Assembly (NCBI GenBank): GCA_951804985.1
Contig: OX638135.1
Location: 67,530,507 to 67,594,506 of the forward strand
Reading direction: 5' to 3'
Source of the DNA: Dryomyza anilis
Taxonomy: Eukaryota; Arthropoda; Insecta; Diptera; Dryomyzidae
DNA length: 64,000 nt
The position numbers and the translations under genes were made by a program. Shown here piece by piece: positions 34,541 through 44,912 of the stretch (the first letter of the stretch is position 1; the number at the start of each line of letters is the position of its first letter). The notes beneath the pieces are model-generated. The model was not told the origin of the DNA. It ran no database searches and saw nothing but the letters and a program-made list of their open reading frames with translations.

Positions 34541-35326
34541 ACTATCCCTGCAGTGTAACGAACTAGTTGAATACTAGTATTGGTCTAGTTCTCCGTAGAC
34601 ACTCAACTAGCCCGAATTCGACCCCATTTTCATACAATAAACTGTAATTTTATCAATGCTCATGTCATACGATGTGTCAATTGTCCCCTCTTGCATTACA
34701 TTTAGGTAGTTTTTAAACTAGCTTCTTGTAACCAGTCTATGACTAATTTTAACAGTCAGTCTATAAACTAGTTTATTTAATCCCTCTCTAAACTGGTTAC
34801 TATTTACCAGTTGAAACACTAGAGCTGTAAGCTATTCGACGACAATTGACATAGTCAAGCGAATCAAAACCTATGTTTTCGCTGCCTAGGTCATGTAAAC
34901 CGAATGGATGAAATTGCTCCAGTCAAGAAAGCTTGTAAAATGAGACTTGATGGTGGACAGCGTAGGAGAGAGCGATTGGCTCGGCTTGTTATCAGTAGCC
35001 AAGCCAGGGTTGTAAGGGTTTTTCAAATAGGTTATTTGTTAAATTGTACAAGTCCATGGCGGAAAGAAATAAAACAAATCGCACGATGGAACCCACAATA
35101 AAGTTAAAAAGAAAGATGTTTCCTGCAAAATAGATAAATGAAATATAATTTGTATTTCATAATTTATTTTGTTTTTGACAATTTTGACACGTTCCTCTAC
35201 GAATAAAATTTTTAAACTTTTTTTCTCTGCATCCATTTCAACTAGCTACCAAACTAGAAACATAGTTACTAATATGAATACTACATATTTATGCTACTAG
35301 TTTAGATTTCGCTGCAGGGATATTAT
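34541..35326. mobile_element. TIR element in gypsy leader carrying an RTE scrap
   Basis: The ends TATCCCTGCAGTGTAACGAA (34541) and its imperfect reverse complement (TTTCGCTGCAGGGATA, about 35311-35326) match over about 25 bp. Internal ACTAGT/CTAGTTT motifs recur near both ends, and TA could be the target duplication. About 785 bp in total. In the middle (about 34880-35000) the plus strand encodes RCLGHVNRMDEIAPVKKACK and GGQRRRERLARL, the C-terminal signature of an RTE-type ORF2. Confidence 0.65.
34880..35000 (+). pseudogene. RTE-type ORF2 C-terminal scrap
   Basis: Encodes LGHVNRMDEIAPVKKACKMR and then GGQRRRERLARL. This closely parallels LGHVERMDENTPAKKVL...GEQRRRGRPNLRWKDQ in the RTE element at 47986-48285, but in plus orientation and diverged. 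About 40 residues only. It was either inserted into, or captured by, the surrounding TIR element. Confidence 0.65.
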
Positions 35327-35455
35327 ATTTTTCAGTTTTTTGAATTTTCTGCAATTTCATAAATTATTTATTGTTGTGGTTTCGGTTCATTAAGCACTTA
35401 ATTTATAATCACTATACCTTTAAAACATAGTACAGAGGATCTTTCTTTCGCTTAG

Positions 35456-35998
35456 TCTGATCCTATAATTTGCAAAGTTTGCTCTGACGTTATAACTACT
35501 CGTACGCATTCGGTTAAAACACCATGCGACCACATATTTCACAAAACTTGCATCAGCAAATATTTTCTTAACAACACAAATTGTCCTATTTCCGAATACA
35601 CCTGTGTATCTCAAGATTCACGAGGTGCTTCTACTTCGCAACAAACCCCTAGCAAGAATACCGAACACGGCTATAATACGCGTTCTCACAGTCAGGCGCA
35701 AAGTCAAGCGCTTCAAGCTTCAACAATTTCTCTGAATGCTGCAACAGCACAGAGCGAACAGCCACTTCATCAATCTTACCCTCAATCTCAAATTTCACCT
35801 AGGCGATCCCCCACTGAACAACGCGACATGATTCGGAATTTGGTGACAGCTGCCGTCGCAGCACGTCAGGCTGAGATGATGTCTCAGCTTAGCCAGCAGT
35901 TAATCAGGTTGATTGAAACCAATATCGAAGCAGGATTTAGACGTCTCAACATTCAGGAGGTGTCACAACCCATCACGCATACTGAAAATGCTCCTTAG
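35456..35998 (+). pseudogene. Gag N-terminal region with RING-H2-like finger
   Basis: An open frame of 180 codons between TAG 35453-35455 and TAG 35996-35998, with no ATG at its head. Near its start it reads ICKVC, then after 14 residues CDHIFHKTC, then ten residues to CPIS. This is C-x2-C-x14-C-x-H-x2-H-x2-C-x10-C-P-x-S, a RING-H2 pattern in which the eighth ligand Cys is Ser (TCC at 35591-35593). The rest is Gln/Ser-rich (QAQSQALQASTISLNAATAQ) and ends in an amphipathic stretch (RNLVTAAVAARQAEMMSQLS). After the TAG the same frame continues about 20 codons. It lies in the gag position between primer site and the capsid-like domain. RING-H2 fingers usually recruit ubiquitin-conjugating enzymes; what one would do here is unknown. 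Confidence 0.65.
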
Positions 35999-36184
35999 TC
36001 CAATACACAGGAAGTTCCTTTGCCTGCTATTGAACAGCAAACTATTGATCTACTCTTAGGGTTGCCATCATAATATATATTCCAATCAACCACAATGCTT
36101 CTTCTATCAGTAATAATAATTCGAACGGTTTTCTACCGGAAATAGGTTCCTTTTGTTTCTTTTCATTTTGATAAATTATTCCAG

Positions 36185-36966
36185 ATTATGTTCAACTGGA
36201 AACTTACGTTTTCAGGAGGTTCTGAAGGTCTTTCAGTAGACAATTTTATTTATCCAAACTTTAGGTTGTAATTTTGAAGGTACCACATGTCAGTGCAGGA
36301 AATACGCTGGAGTGATTTATGCGCTGCTTTAAGAAGACAGTACAAGGACTCGAGAACTGATGTAGACTTCAGGGAAATGATTCGGGACAGGAAACAGAAA
36401 CCAAACGAAAATGTTGATACATATTATGAAGCGATCTTAAATCTAGCTGACCGTCTGCAACAACCGCTACCAGAAAACTTGTTGGTAGAAATACTACGTT
36501 GAAATTTGCTATCAGAAATACAGCATGAAATTCTCAATTTACAAATTTATTCGGTTTGTCATTTACGAGATATTCGTAGGAAGAGGGAATTTGTTCTGCA
36601 AGATGTTCGCCAGAAAAATAATGTCTTTAGGCCCAAAGAACATTTTCGCAAACAAGTGGCGCATGCGCGGAGCGTTGTGACGGCGACGCTGTGGACGACG
36701 ACCTTAAGGACGATGAAGTTGCTGCGTTTTCACTTGAATGCTGGAATTGTTGCAAAAGTGGTCATCGATACCAATATTGCCTAGCTGATCGAAAGGTGTT
36801 TTGCTACAGTTGTGGCGCACTAAATACATACAAACCAAACTGTAAGAAATGCTCTTTACAAAAAAAATCATTTCAGAGTGCACCGAGGAATGCACACAGA
36901 CAGAATCTGTCCTCGTACCAAAATCAAGCGACCAGTACAAATCAATATATAGTTCAAATAATTTAA
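36185..36966 (+). pseudogene. Gag capsid-like and zinc-knuckle region, giant-LTR gypsy
   Basis: The capsid-like part begins near 36188 (MFNWKLTFSGGSEGLSVDNF) and continues RWSDLCAALRRQYKDSRTDV, FREMIRDRKQKPNENVDTYY and ILNLADRLQQPLPENLLVEI at 36287-36502. That is the usual Retrotrans_gag pattern. A stop at 36500 and shifts follow. The frame 36691-36966 has one canonical knuckle, CWNCCKSGHRYQYC (CX2CX4HX4C), and a second lacking the His, CYSCGALNTYKPNC. Damage is moderate: about four lesions. Confidence 0.75.
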
Positions 36967-37207
36967 CTACAAGCTACACTATCAACTCCGATATACCATT
37001 TCCTAAATTACGTCCTTTTTAGTCTTCCTATGTACGTCTTGCCGAATACAAAATAATTCTAAAACGTATTTTTGAAAATTGTTTACTGGAAAAAAAAGCC
37101 ATCTCGTTCTATTTTGCGTATGCGTTCGTTTTGGAAAAATTTCAAAACAACGCGGAAAAATTTTAAAAAACGATTTTTGAAAAACAAATGATGTTCGCCC
37201 GTATGCT

Positions 37208-39072
37208 ATGGTTAAACTTTTTAATAAAAATATTATAGGCCTTTTAGACACAGGTGCATCTATTAGCTGCATTGGTGCAAATATCGCCAATGAGTTTTTA
37301 GATTTTAAGTCACCGTACAGAAAAATACAATCTTCAATTCGAACAGCTGATGGTAAAAATCAGTATGTTGCAGGACACGTAGATGCAACTATAAATTTTA
37401 AAGGTGTTTCTAAGCCAATTAAAATTTTTATTGTTCCCAATTTATCGCATGGTCTATACTTGGGTATCGATTTTTGGAAATTATTTAATCTTTTGCCAAC
37501 CGGTTTAATTAGCGAATTAAATAATTGCGATTCTGGTGTTGATTTTACAGATCACGTTTTATCTGATTTTCAACAACAAAAATTAACACATACAATAAAT
37601 TTATTTCCTTCTTTTACCAAAGAAGGACTTGGAAAAGCTAATTTAATTATGCATGTCATTGATGTTGGCGATTCAAAAGCTACCAAGCAGCGGCACTTTC
37701 CGGTGTCGCCTGCGATTGAAAAATTAATTTATGATGAAATCGATAGGATGTTGCAGCAAGGTGTTATTGAAGAGTCAGAGTCCACCTGGTCTTCACCAAT
37801 TGTGCATGTACGCAAGCCAAATAAAGTTCGTTTGTGCCTTGACAGTCGCATGCTAAACGCTGTTACAGTAAAGGACGCATATCCATTACCAAATATCTAT
37901 GGCTTTCTCAGTATGTTCCCAAAGGCCGAGTTTATTACAAGCTTGTATCTGAAGGATGCCTTCTGGCAGATTCCGCTGGATGTGCCATCAAGTTATAAAA
38001 ATACCTACATGACAAAACTGCCTTTACTGTACCTGGTCGACCGTTGTACCAGTACAAGGTGATGCTTTTTGGCTCGTGCAACGCGCCACAAACGATGTCC
38101 CGACTCATGGACAAGGTGATTCCACCACATCAGCGTTCTGAAGTATTCATATATCTTGATGATTTGTTTATTATTTCTGAAAATTTTGATAAGCATTTGG
38201 ATGTTCTTCGTGAGTTGGCTCATAAGATTCGTTGTTCTGGTTTAACTATAAATGTAAGTAAAAGCAAGTTTTGTTTTAGAGAAGTGCGTAATTTGGGACA
38301 TATTGTAGGTAATGACACGATTCGAACTGATCATGAAAAAATAATCGCCATTTCTGATTTTCCTACGCCACGATCTGTAAAACAACTCAGGCGTTTCTTA
38401 GGAATGTCAGGTTGGTACCGGAAATTCATCGAAAACTATGCAGACGTTACCACTCCTCTTACCGATTTATTAAAAACTAATCGTAAATTCGTTTGGAATG
38501 ATCAAGCGCAACAAGCATTTGATGATTTAAAGACTATATTGAGCACCGCTCCTGTTTTACATAGCCCAAATTTTTCTCAACCATTTTATATACATTGCGA
38601 TGCTAGTAAAACAGGTATAGGAAGCGTACTGGTTCAGAAAAATGCGGAGGGCGTAGAGTTTCCTATAGCATTTATGTCAAAGAAACTCAACCAAGCCCAA
38701 CGTAACTCTGTGACCGAACAAGAGTGTTTGTCAGCAATGCTAAGCATTCAAACATTTCGTACATATGTTGAAGTACATGAGTTCACGGTGATTACGGATC
38801 ACGCGTCGTTAAAGTGGCTCATGTCTCAAACGGACCTTAATTCGCGGCTCGCTCGTTGGTCTTTAAAACTTCAAGACTTTTCATTTAAAATTGAACATCG
38901 ACGGGGTTGCGAAAATATAGTTCCTGATGCACTTTCACTTGTAAATACAGATGATCTTTCAGTACTATACGATGATTCTGGAGTTTTTATAAATTTAAAT
39001 TCAGCACAATTCAAGACAGATGAGTACAAAGAACTTATCAAAAATGCCAGAAAACTTTCTGCCAACATATGA
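37208..39072 (+). pseudogene. Pol: protease, RT and RNase H of giant-LTR gypsy
   Basis: Protease: IGLLDTGASISCIGA (37230s) and SHGLYLGIDFWK. RT: VIEESESTWSSPIVHVRKPN, VRLCLDSRMLNAVTVKDAYP, then a one-base shift near 38012 in the catalytic palm. The second frame (38044-39072) has MLFGSCNAPQTMSRLMDKVI, YLDDLFIISENFDKHLDVL and FRRFLGMSGWYRKFIENY-type thumb residues. RNase H follows: FYIHCDASKTGIGSVLVQKN, AFMSKKLNQAQRNSVTEQEC, FTVITDHASLKWLMS. Apart from that shift both frames are open, so decay is light. Residue choice and the Lys primer site recall Osvaldo/Ulysses-type gypsy elements. The frame ends where integrase should begin, at a deletion junction (~39060). Confidence 0.88.
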
Positions 39073-39425
39073 TTACTAATGGCGAAACGTATGCGTATGT
39101 TGGACGACAGATCTGTAAAATTTTGTAAAAGTGATTCTTTAGACATTATTAGACAACGTGCAGGTGACATTATGCGAAAGCAGCACGATCGAAATGGACG
39201 CGCATACAATCTTCGAGCCAGAATCATTTCTTATGATTTATGACAGGAGGTATTTAGGCGAAATTTCAAGCAGAGCAACTTTGAACAGGGCTATAATGTT
39301 AAATTATATTATAATGTTAAATTAGTATATTAGGAAATAGTTACTATGAACTGGAGGATCTTCAAGGGCGACTTTTTGGAACGTATCACGGCAAAGACAT
39401 TCGACAATAGACCTGATAAGACATA
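39060..39425 (+). pseudogene. Integrase C-terminal remnant after internal deletion
   Basis: From CCAACATATGATTA at about 39060 the sequence matches 43044-43398, the integrase C-terminus of the second copy. RNase H is therefore joined directly to the integrase tail; the zinc-binding and catalytic parts are missing. Further shifts and a TGA at 39241 damage the tail. Confidence 0.85.
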
Positions 39426-39498
39426 AAATAAATATATATTTAATTGCTACAAGCGGTATCAGTTTTGAGTTGTTTGCCACCCCAAAATCTGATCTTGT

Positions 39499-39508
39499 GA
39501 GGGGGGAA
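39499..39508 (+). promoter_or_regulatory. Polypurine tract before LTR2
   Basis: GAGGGGGGAA directly precedes the LTR2 start at 39510. Purine runs here prime plus-strand synthesis. The same run precedes LTR3 at 43471. Confidence 0.85.
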
Positions 39509-39509
39509 T

Positions 39510-40532
39510 TGTAATGGCGCTTGTAGAGGCGGAAAATGCATTTTCAGTTTATTTGTTTAACATATAGCTTTTCAATAATTTACGACTGTGGCGCCATCTA
39601 ATGTCGCTGCCAACCTCATGCCCGCAAACATTAATTTAATCTGTCTTTTCAGATCCAGATTTCGCCAAACGAACACGTCTAAGTTTTGTTAAAAAAAAAT
39701 AAAAAAAAGTTTATTAAAATTGAATTTGTTATTTTTTATATTTGGCAAAATATAAATGTAGTAGAATAAATTAATTTATTCTAAATTACATACATTTATT
39801 TATATTGAATAAAATCGTGAGTATTAAATGAAATTGTAAATTTTGTTATCATAATTTAGTAAAATAAATTAATTTGAAATATGTCTAATTTATTCAGACA
39901 CTCAACTTTTGCTACACTTTGCATTTTGTTTCAACAATTAAATTGCGAAAGGAACTAATTTCCATGTTGCACATTTTTTAAGAAAATGTAAGTTTTTCTA
40001 TTTATTTGTGATTTACATTTTTTTAATAAATTTAATGTTGATAGCAATCATTGGCATATCAGATATAGACGGATCAGAAATCTTTCAATTTTTATTAATT
40101 GTTGGTACCATGTCCAACACTGGGTAATTTCATTTATTTCCCTCTCTTCATTTTATAATATTAATCAAATCGATTCTCACAGATCTGGCACCAAATTGCA
40201 AAAACAATTTGGCTGTATCAACTTGATCGCACATAAGCATTACATGTGGGAGCAGTTGCTAAGTGCAACAATCGATCAAAGCATTACGCATTTTCACAAG
40301 TCACAGCATTGCAGCAGTGAATATTAGCAGACCTCATTAGGCGCAGTATTTCGTCGCAGCATCAACAATGCCACGGTCGTGTTAAATTTAAAAGAAAAAA
40401 AAAACTAAAAAGTAGAGCCAAGTGTTATGGTGTATAAATTAAAAATAAACCTCGCAAAGCCTTATTCGTTAAAGAAGAAAATCATAAAAAAAAACGTATG
40501 TGGTTAAAGTGAAAAAAGCCCGAAAAACCCTT

Positions 40533-40595
<63 letters not shown>

Positions 40596-42411
40596 TGAAA
40601 TTTGGTCGAAATATCCAAAAAAAAAAAAAAAAAAAAAAAAAATACTAAAATCTAAAAAAAAGTAATTCCAAAAATACCATAAATGGAGTAAACTCCGTAA
40701 TAATGAAAAATTCTATATTATAAGTGGTTAATAATACAAAACAAGAAAAATTAATTGGTGAATGCTAGTGCCAAAAACGTAAAAAATGTGGAAAAAAATT
40801 GAATCGAAAATAACGCATTAAAATCTTATTACTAGTTTAAAAAAAAAGTTTTAAAATCTTAAAATTAGCCTGACACTAATTTAAAAATGGTTTAAAAAAT
40901 AATAAAATAATATAAAAGATATTTATAAAAATCTTTATAATAGTTGAAAATGATTTAAAAATGCTTAACAATAATTTAAAATTGTTTAAAAATGTTGCTA
41001 TATATTTATAAAGAAAAAAAAATTAATTGGGTTTAAAAAAATATATTAAATAAATAATTTAGAATCAGTTTGGATAAATATTTGTTAAAATCATTTTTAA
41101 ATGACAAAAATAATAATTAAAACAATTTAAAAGTAACACACACATATATGTATTTTTTTAAAACATATAAAAATAATAAATTCTAAAAATATTTAAAAGA
41201 TACATATATTCAAAATAATGAATCCCCTTTAAAAAATAATATTACGAAAAAAAGTATAGTATAATATATATTTATAAAAATTTAGTTTTTAAATATATAA
41301 TATGCTAAAAAATGTATAACATGTAAAAAAAATACAAAAAGAAAAACATAACGTTTTAAGAAAAAAATATAATATACCAACATATAGTGATCATCACGTG
41401 TTCACTGTATAAATGTGTGATGCTATGTTAATAATATAAGATTAACAGAGCATGCGGGATAAATAATTTTTATTTTAGCATATTTGAAAATTAAAAATAT
41501 AATAATAAGAAAACATGTTTAAATAATAAATTAAGATTTAGATTATACATTAAATTGATTTAAGTTTAACATTCATGGTTAACAAGTGGTTTCAAAGAAG
41601 TTGTGATTGTTGCTAATCTCTTGTGATATAAAAAAAAAATAATAATAATGCTAAACAATTATCGCAACATGTTGCGAATTCGTTCCCTCTTTCGCTTTTA
41701 AAATAATTTATAGCGCTCATCAGTACTTCAACAACAACAACGTGATTCAACTCTACGAAAGATCTTTCGTCGAGGCAGCACCAATACGGCGAATTCATGC
41801 GTATGTAAGTTTGTACTCATTGAAATTTTATAAATTTTCATAAATTAAAGAGCGAAGGTGAAATAAAGGAGACCAGCCGTAAAATTAAATTTATAAAGAA
41901 AAAAAAAACAAGATTTGATTAAAGAAAAGTTTTATTAACTATTTTTATAAATAATTAATAACATTAGTTTTATTCAACTAAAGTTGAAAATAATTTTATA
42001 AATCAAATTTTGTGCTGGCCAGAAAAAAAATAATAAAGAGAAATAAATAAATGTATTTTGTTGGCAACGCAGAAAAATATTAAAAATTTAAATTATTAAA
42101 ATTAAAAAAAATATTTATAAATATTTTTGATAGAAAAAATATCACAACCTTATTCAGTTCATAATTAGTTCAACTTTAAAATTTTTTTGTGGCACTTTGA
42201 AACCGTACCTTTTGTTTTCATTAATTACATAGATATTTATTTTATTTATAAGAAACATTACAATAATTTTGAATACATATTATATATATTTTAATTTTCA
42301 TTTTTGGTAATTTTAAATACTCAAATAAGCGTTAAAATTAATTATTTTTTTGTGTAAATTCAGATTAATTACTTTGGGGCATGGGATATTTTCTTCATTA
42401 TCGAAATAAAA
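39510..42411 (+). repeat. Giant LTR 2, truncated at its 3' side
   Basis: It starts TGTAATGGCGCTTGTAGAGG and follows LTR1 and LTR3 for about 2.9 kb. It stops after CATTATCGAAATAAAAT, where LTR3 continues TGTCATTACTATGTTAAAC. Integrase coding sequence begins at the break. It lacks the hAT-like insertion, giving the empty site for it at about 41314. Confidence 0.85.
40535..40591. repeat. (TA)n microsatellite within LTR2
   Basis: Expanded AT run; LTR1 has only ~17 bp at the corresponding place (30473-30489) and LTR3 has none. A poly-A run follows at 40617-40641. Confidence 0.95.
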
Positions 42412-43398
42412 TCTCATGGTGGCATTAATAAAACGCTCGAACGAATTCGACGCTATTATTTCTGGCCAAATTTGGTACATGACGTTAAAACATATGTTAA
42501 TGCTTGTGAAATTTGAAAATCCACAAAATATCCCAATAAAATCTTAAGACCACCGATAGGAAACGCTGCAGAATCGCACAGATTTTTCCAAAGGTTGTAT
42601 GTTGACTTTTTAGGTCCATACCCTCGCTCTCGGTCTGGTCATGTAAGTATTTTTATAACATTGGATAATTTTTCAAAATTTCCATTCTTCAAGCCAGTCA
42701 AGAAATTTACTTCTGACGTAGTTACCAAATATATTGAGGAAGAGCTTTTTCATGCATATGGTACGCCAGAAACCATTATTTCAGATAATGGCTCACAATT
42801 CAAGTCGACTCAGTTCAATAATCTTTTACAGCGTTATGGTATAAGACATACATATACAGCGGTTCATGCGCCGCAGTCAAATGCGTCAGAAAGGGTCAAT
42901 CGTTCGGTCATATCTGCTATTAAAGCGTACATAAAGCCTGACCAAAATAATTGCGACGATCAACTTAGCAGCATCTGTTGTGCACTGCGCTCAGCGACGC
43001 ACTCATCCATTGGAACGTCACCATATTACATGGCTCTCGGCCAACATATGATTATTAATGGTGAAACGTATGCGTATGTTGGACGACACTCTGTAAAATT
43101 TTGTAAAAGTGATTCTTTAGAAATTATTAGACAACGATCAGGTGACATTATGCGCAAGCAGCACGATCGAAATGAACGCGCATACAATCTTCTAGCCAGA
43201 ATCATTTCTTTTGATGTAGGACAGGAGGTATTTAGACGAAATTTCAAGCAGAGCAACTTTGAGCAGGGCTATAATGCTAAATTAGCACCCAGTTTTGTTA
43301 AATTAGGAAATAGTTACTATGAACTTGAGGATCTTCATGGGCGACATTTGGAACGTATCACGGCAAAGACATTCGACAATAGACCTGATAAGACATAA
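42412..43398 (+). pseudogene. Integrase of giant-LTR gypsy, second copy
   Basis: The zinc-binding domain starts right after the LTR2 break: HGGINKTLERIRRYYFWPNL, then YVNACEI followed by TGA (42514-42516) at the expected second Cys. After the stop, 42595-43398 is open. DFLGPYPRSRSGH holds the first catalytic Asp, TIISDNGSQFKS the second and SNASERVNRS the Glu. The C-terminal GQEVFRRNFKQSNF and GNSYYELEDLHGRHLERIT follow. Everything but the stop looks sound, so decay is slight. It precedes a polypurine tract and LTR3, as expected for the 3' end of Pol. Confidence 0.88.
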
Positions 43399-43470
43399 AA
43401 TAAATATATATTTAATTGCTACAAGCAGTATCAGTTTTGTGTTGTTTGCCACCCCAAAATCTGATCTTGT

Positions 43471-43480
43471 GAGGGGGGAA
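43471..43480 (+). promoter_or_regulatory. Polypurine tract before LTR3
   Basis: GAGGGGGGAA, identical to the tract before LTR2, immediately upstream of the LTR3 start at 43482. Confidence 0.85.
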
Positions 43481-44302
43481 TTGTAATGGCGCTGGTAGAG
43501 GCGAAAAATGCATTTTCAGTTTATTTGTTTAACATATCGCTTTCCTATAATATATAATCATATTCTTTACTTCCAAATTTGTTGTATTTTTCTTTAACGT
43601 AATTGGAAAAATTGCGTTAGCTGCTCAATTCAGCAAAAATAATTGCTTTAAACTAACTTCATGCCTGCAAAAATTAATTTGATCTGTCTTTTCAGATGCA
43701 GATTTCGCCAAACGAACACGTATAAGTTTTGTTAAAAAAAATAAAAAAAAAGATATTAAAATTTTTTTTTTTTTTTTTTTTTATATTTGGCAAAATATAA
43801 ATGTAGTAGAATAAATTAATTATTCTTAATTACATACATTTATTTATATTGAATAAAAATCGTGAGTATTAAATGAAATTGTAAATTTTGTTATCATAAT
43901 TTAGTACAATAAATTAATTTGAAATATGTCTAATTTACTCAGACACTCAACTTTTGCTACACTTTTGAAAAATTCGCATTTTGATTCAACAATTAAATTG
44001 TAAAAGGAATTAATTTCCAAGTTGCACATTTTTTATGAAAATGTAAGTTTTTCTATTTATTTGTGATTTACATTTTTTTTAATAAATTTAATATTTATAG
44101 CAATTATTTGCATATCAAATATAGACGGATCTGAAATCTTTTAATTTTTATTGATTGTTGGTGCCACGTTCAACACTGAGAAATTTCATTTATTTCCCTC
44201 TCTTCATTTTATAATATTAATCAAATCGATTCTCACAGATCTGGCACCAAATTGCAAAAACAATTTGGCTGTATCAACTTGATCGCACATAAGCATTACA
44301 TG

Positions 44303-44645
44303 TTGAGAAAAATATTTAATTATTTATCAAAATGACGAAGAAAATTTTGAAATAAATAGGTAACGCTGAAACGCTTTTTTAAAATTTTCTAGAAGTGGCC
44401 CAACAGTTAATTATAATATTTCGTTGGCAAGTTATATCGAAGAAGGCCCGAAAAGGCGAAATTTTTAATAAAATATTAAATATTTTTTAAGACATAAATA
44501 CAAAAGTGTATAATGGACTCCTGATTAAATTTCTTTTCGTTTGGGTACCCACACTTGTATCTATATATTATTCGTGTATAAAATGAACTCAGTTGTTAAA
44601 ACTCAAAAGGGCGGGTAAAAGAGAGGTTACTGGGGTTATCGGTTG
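44303..44645. other. LTR3-private insertion
   Basis: About 340 bp absent from LTR1 and LTR2, ending with a tandem copy of GTTGATAAGTGCAA. No coding content or inverted termini are recognised. Confidence 0.55.
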
Positions 44646-44723
44646 ATAAGTGCAAGTTGATAAGTGCAACAATCGATCAAAGCATTACGCATTGTCACAG
44701 GTCACAGCATTGCAGCAGTGAAT

Positions 44724-44912
44724 AAAGGGTTTTTCAACAGGGACGCTACAAAAGTAGAGCGACAGGGACAGCAAACGACGCCATATTTCTTGCCGATCTT
44801 TTGACATTTCTCTTCAGTAAGGTTTGCCATTTAATGATGAAAAGATATACGAATTCGAATTTCGGTAGTAAATTTTAATAATTTCGACTCGTTGTTGGCT
44901 GTGAAAAAAGTG
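44724..44912 (+). mobile_element. Possible mariner-like 5' end fragment in LTR3
   Basis: AAAGGGTTTTTCAACAGGGACG opens a ~190-bp patch not found in the other LTRs. A short frame starts MMKRYTNSNFGSKF and stops. The composition recalls the leader and start of mariner-type transposase genes, but no inverted terminal repeat or second end is present. The identification is weak. Confidence 0.3.
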
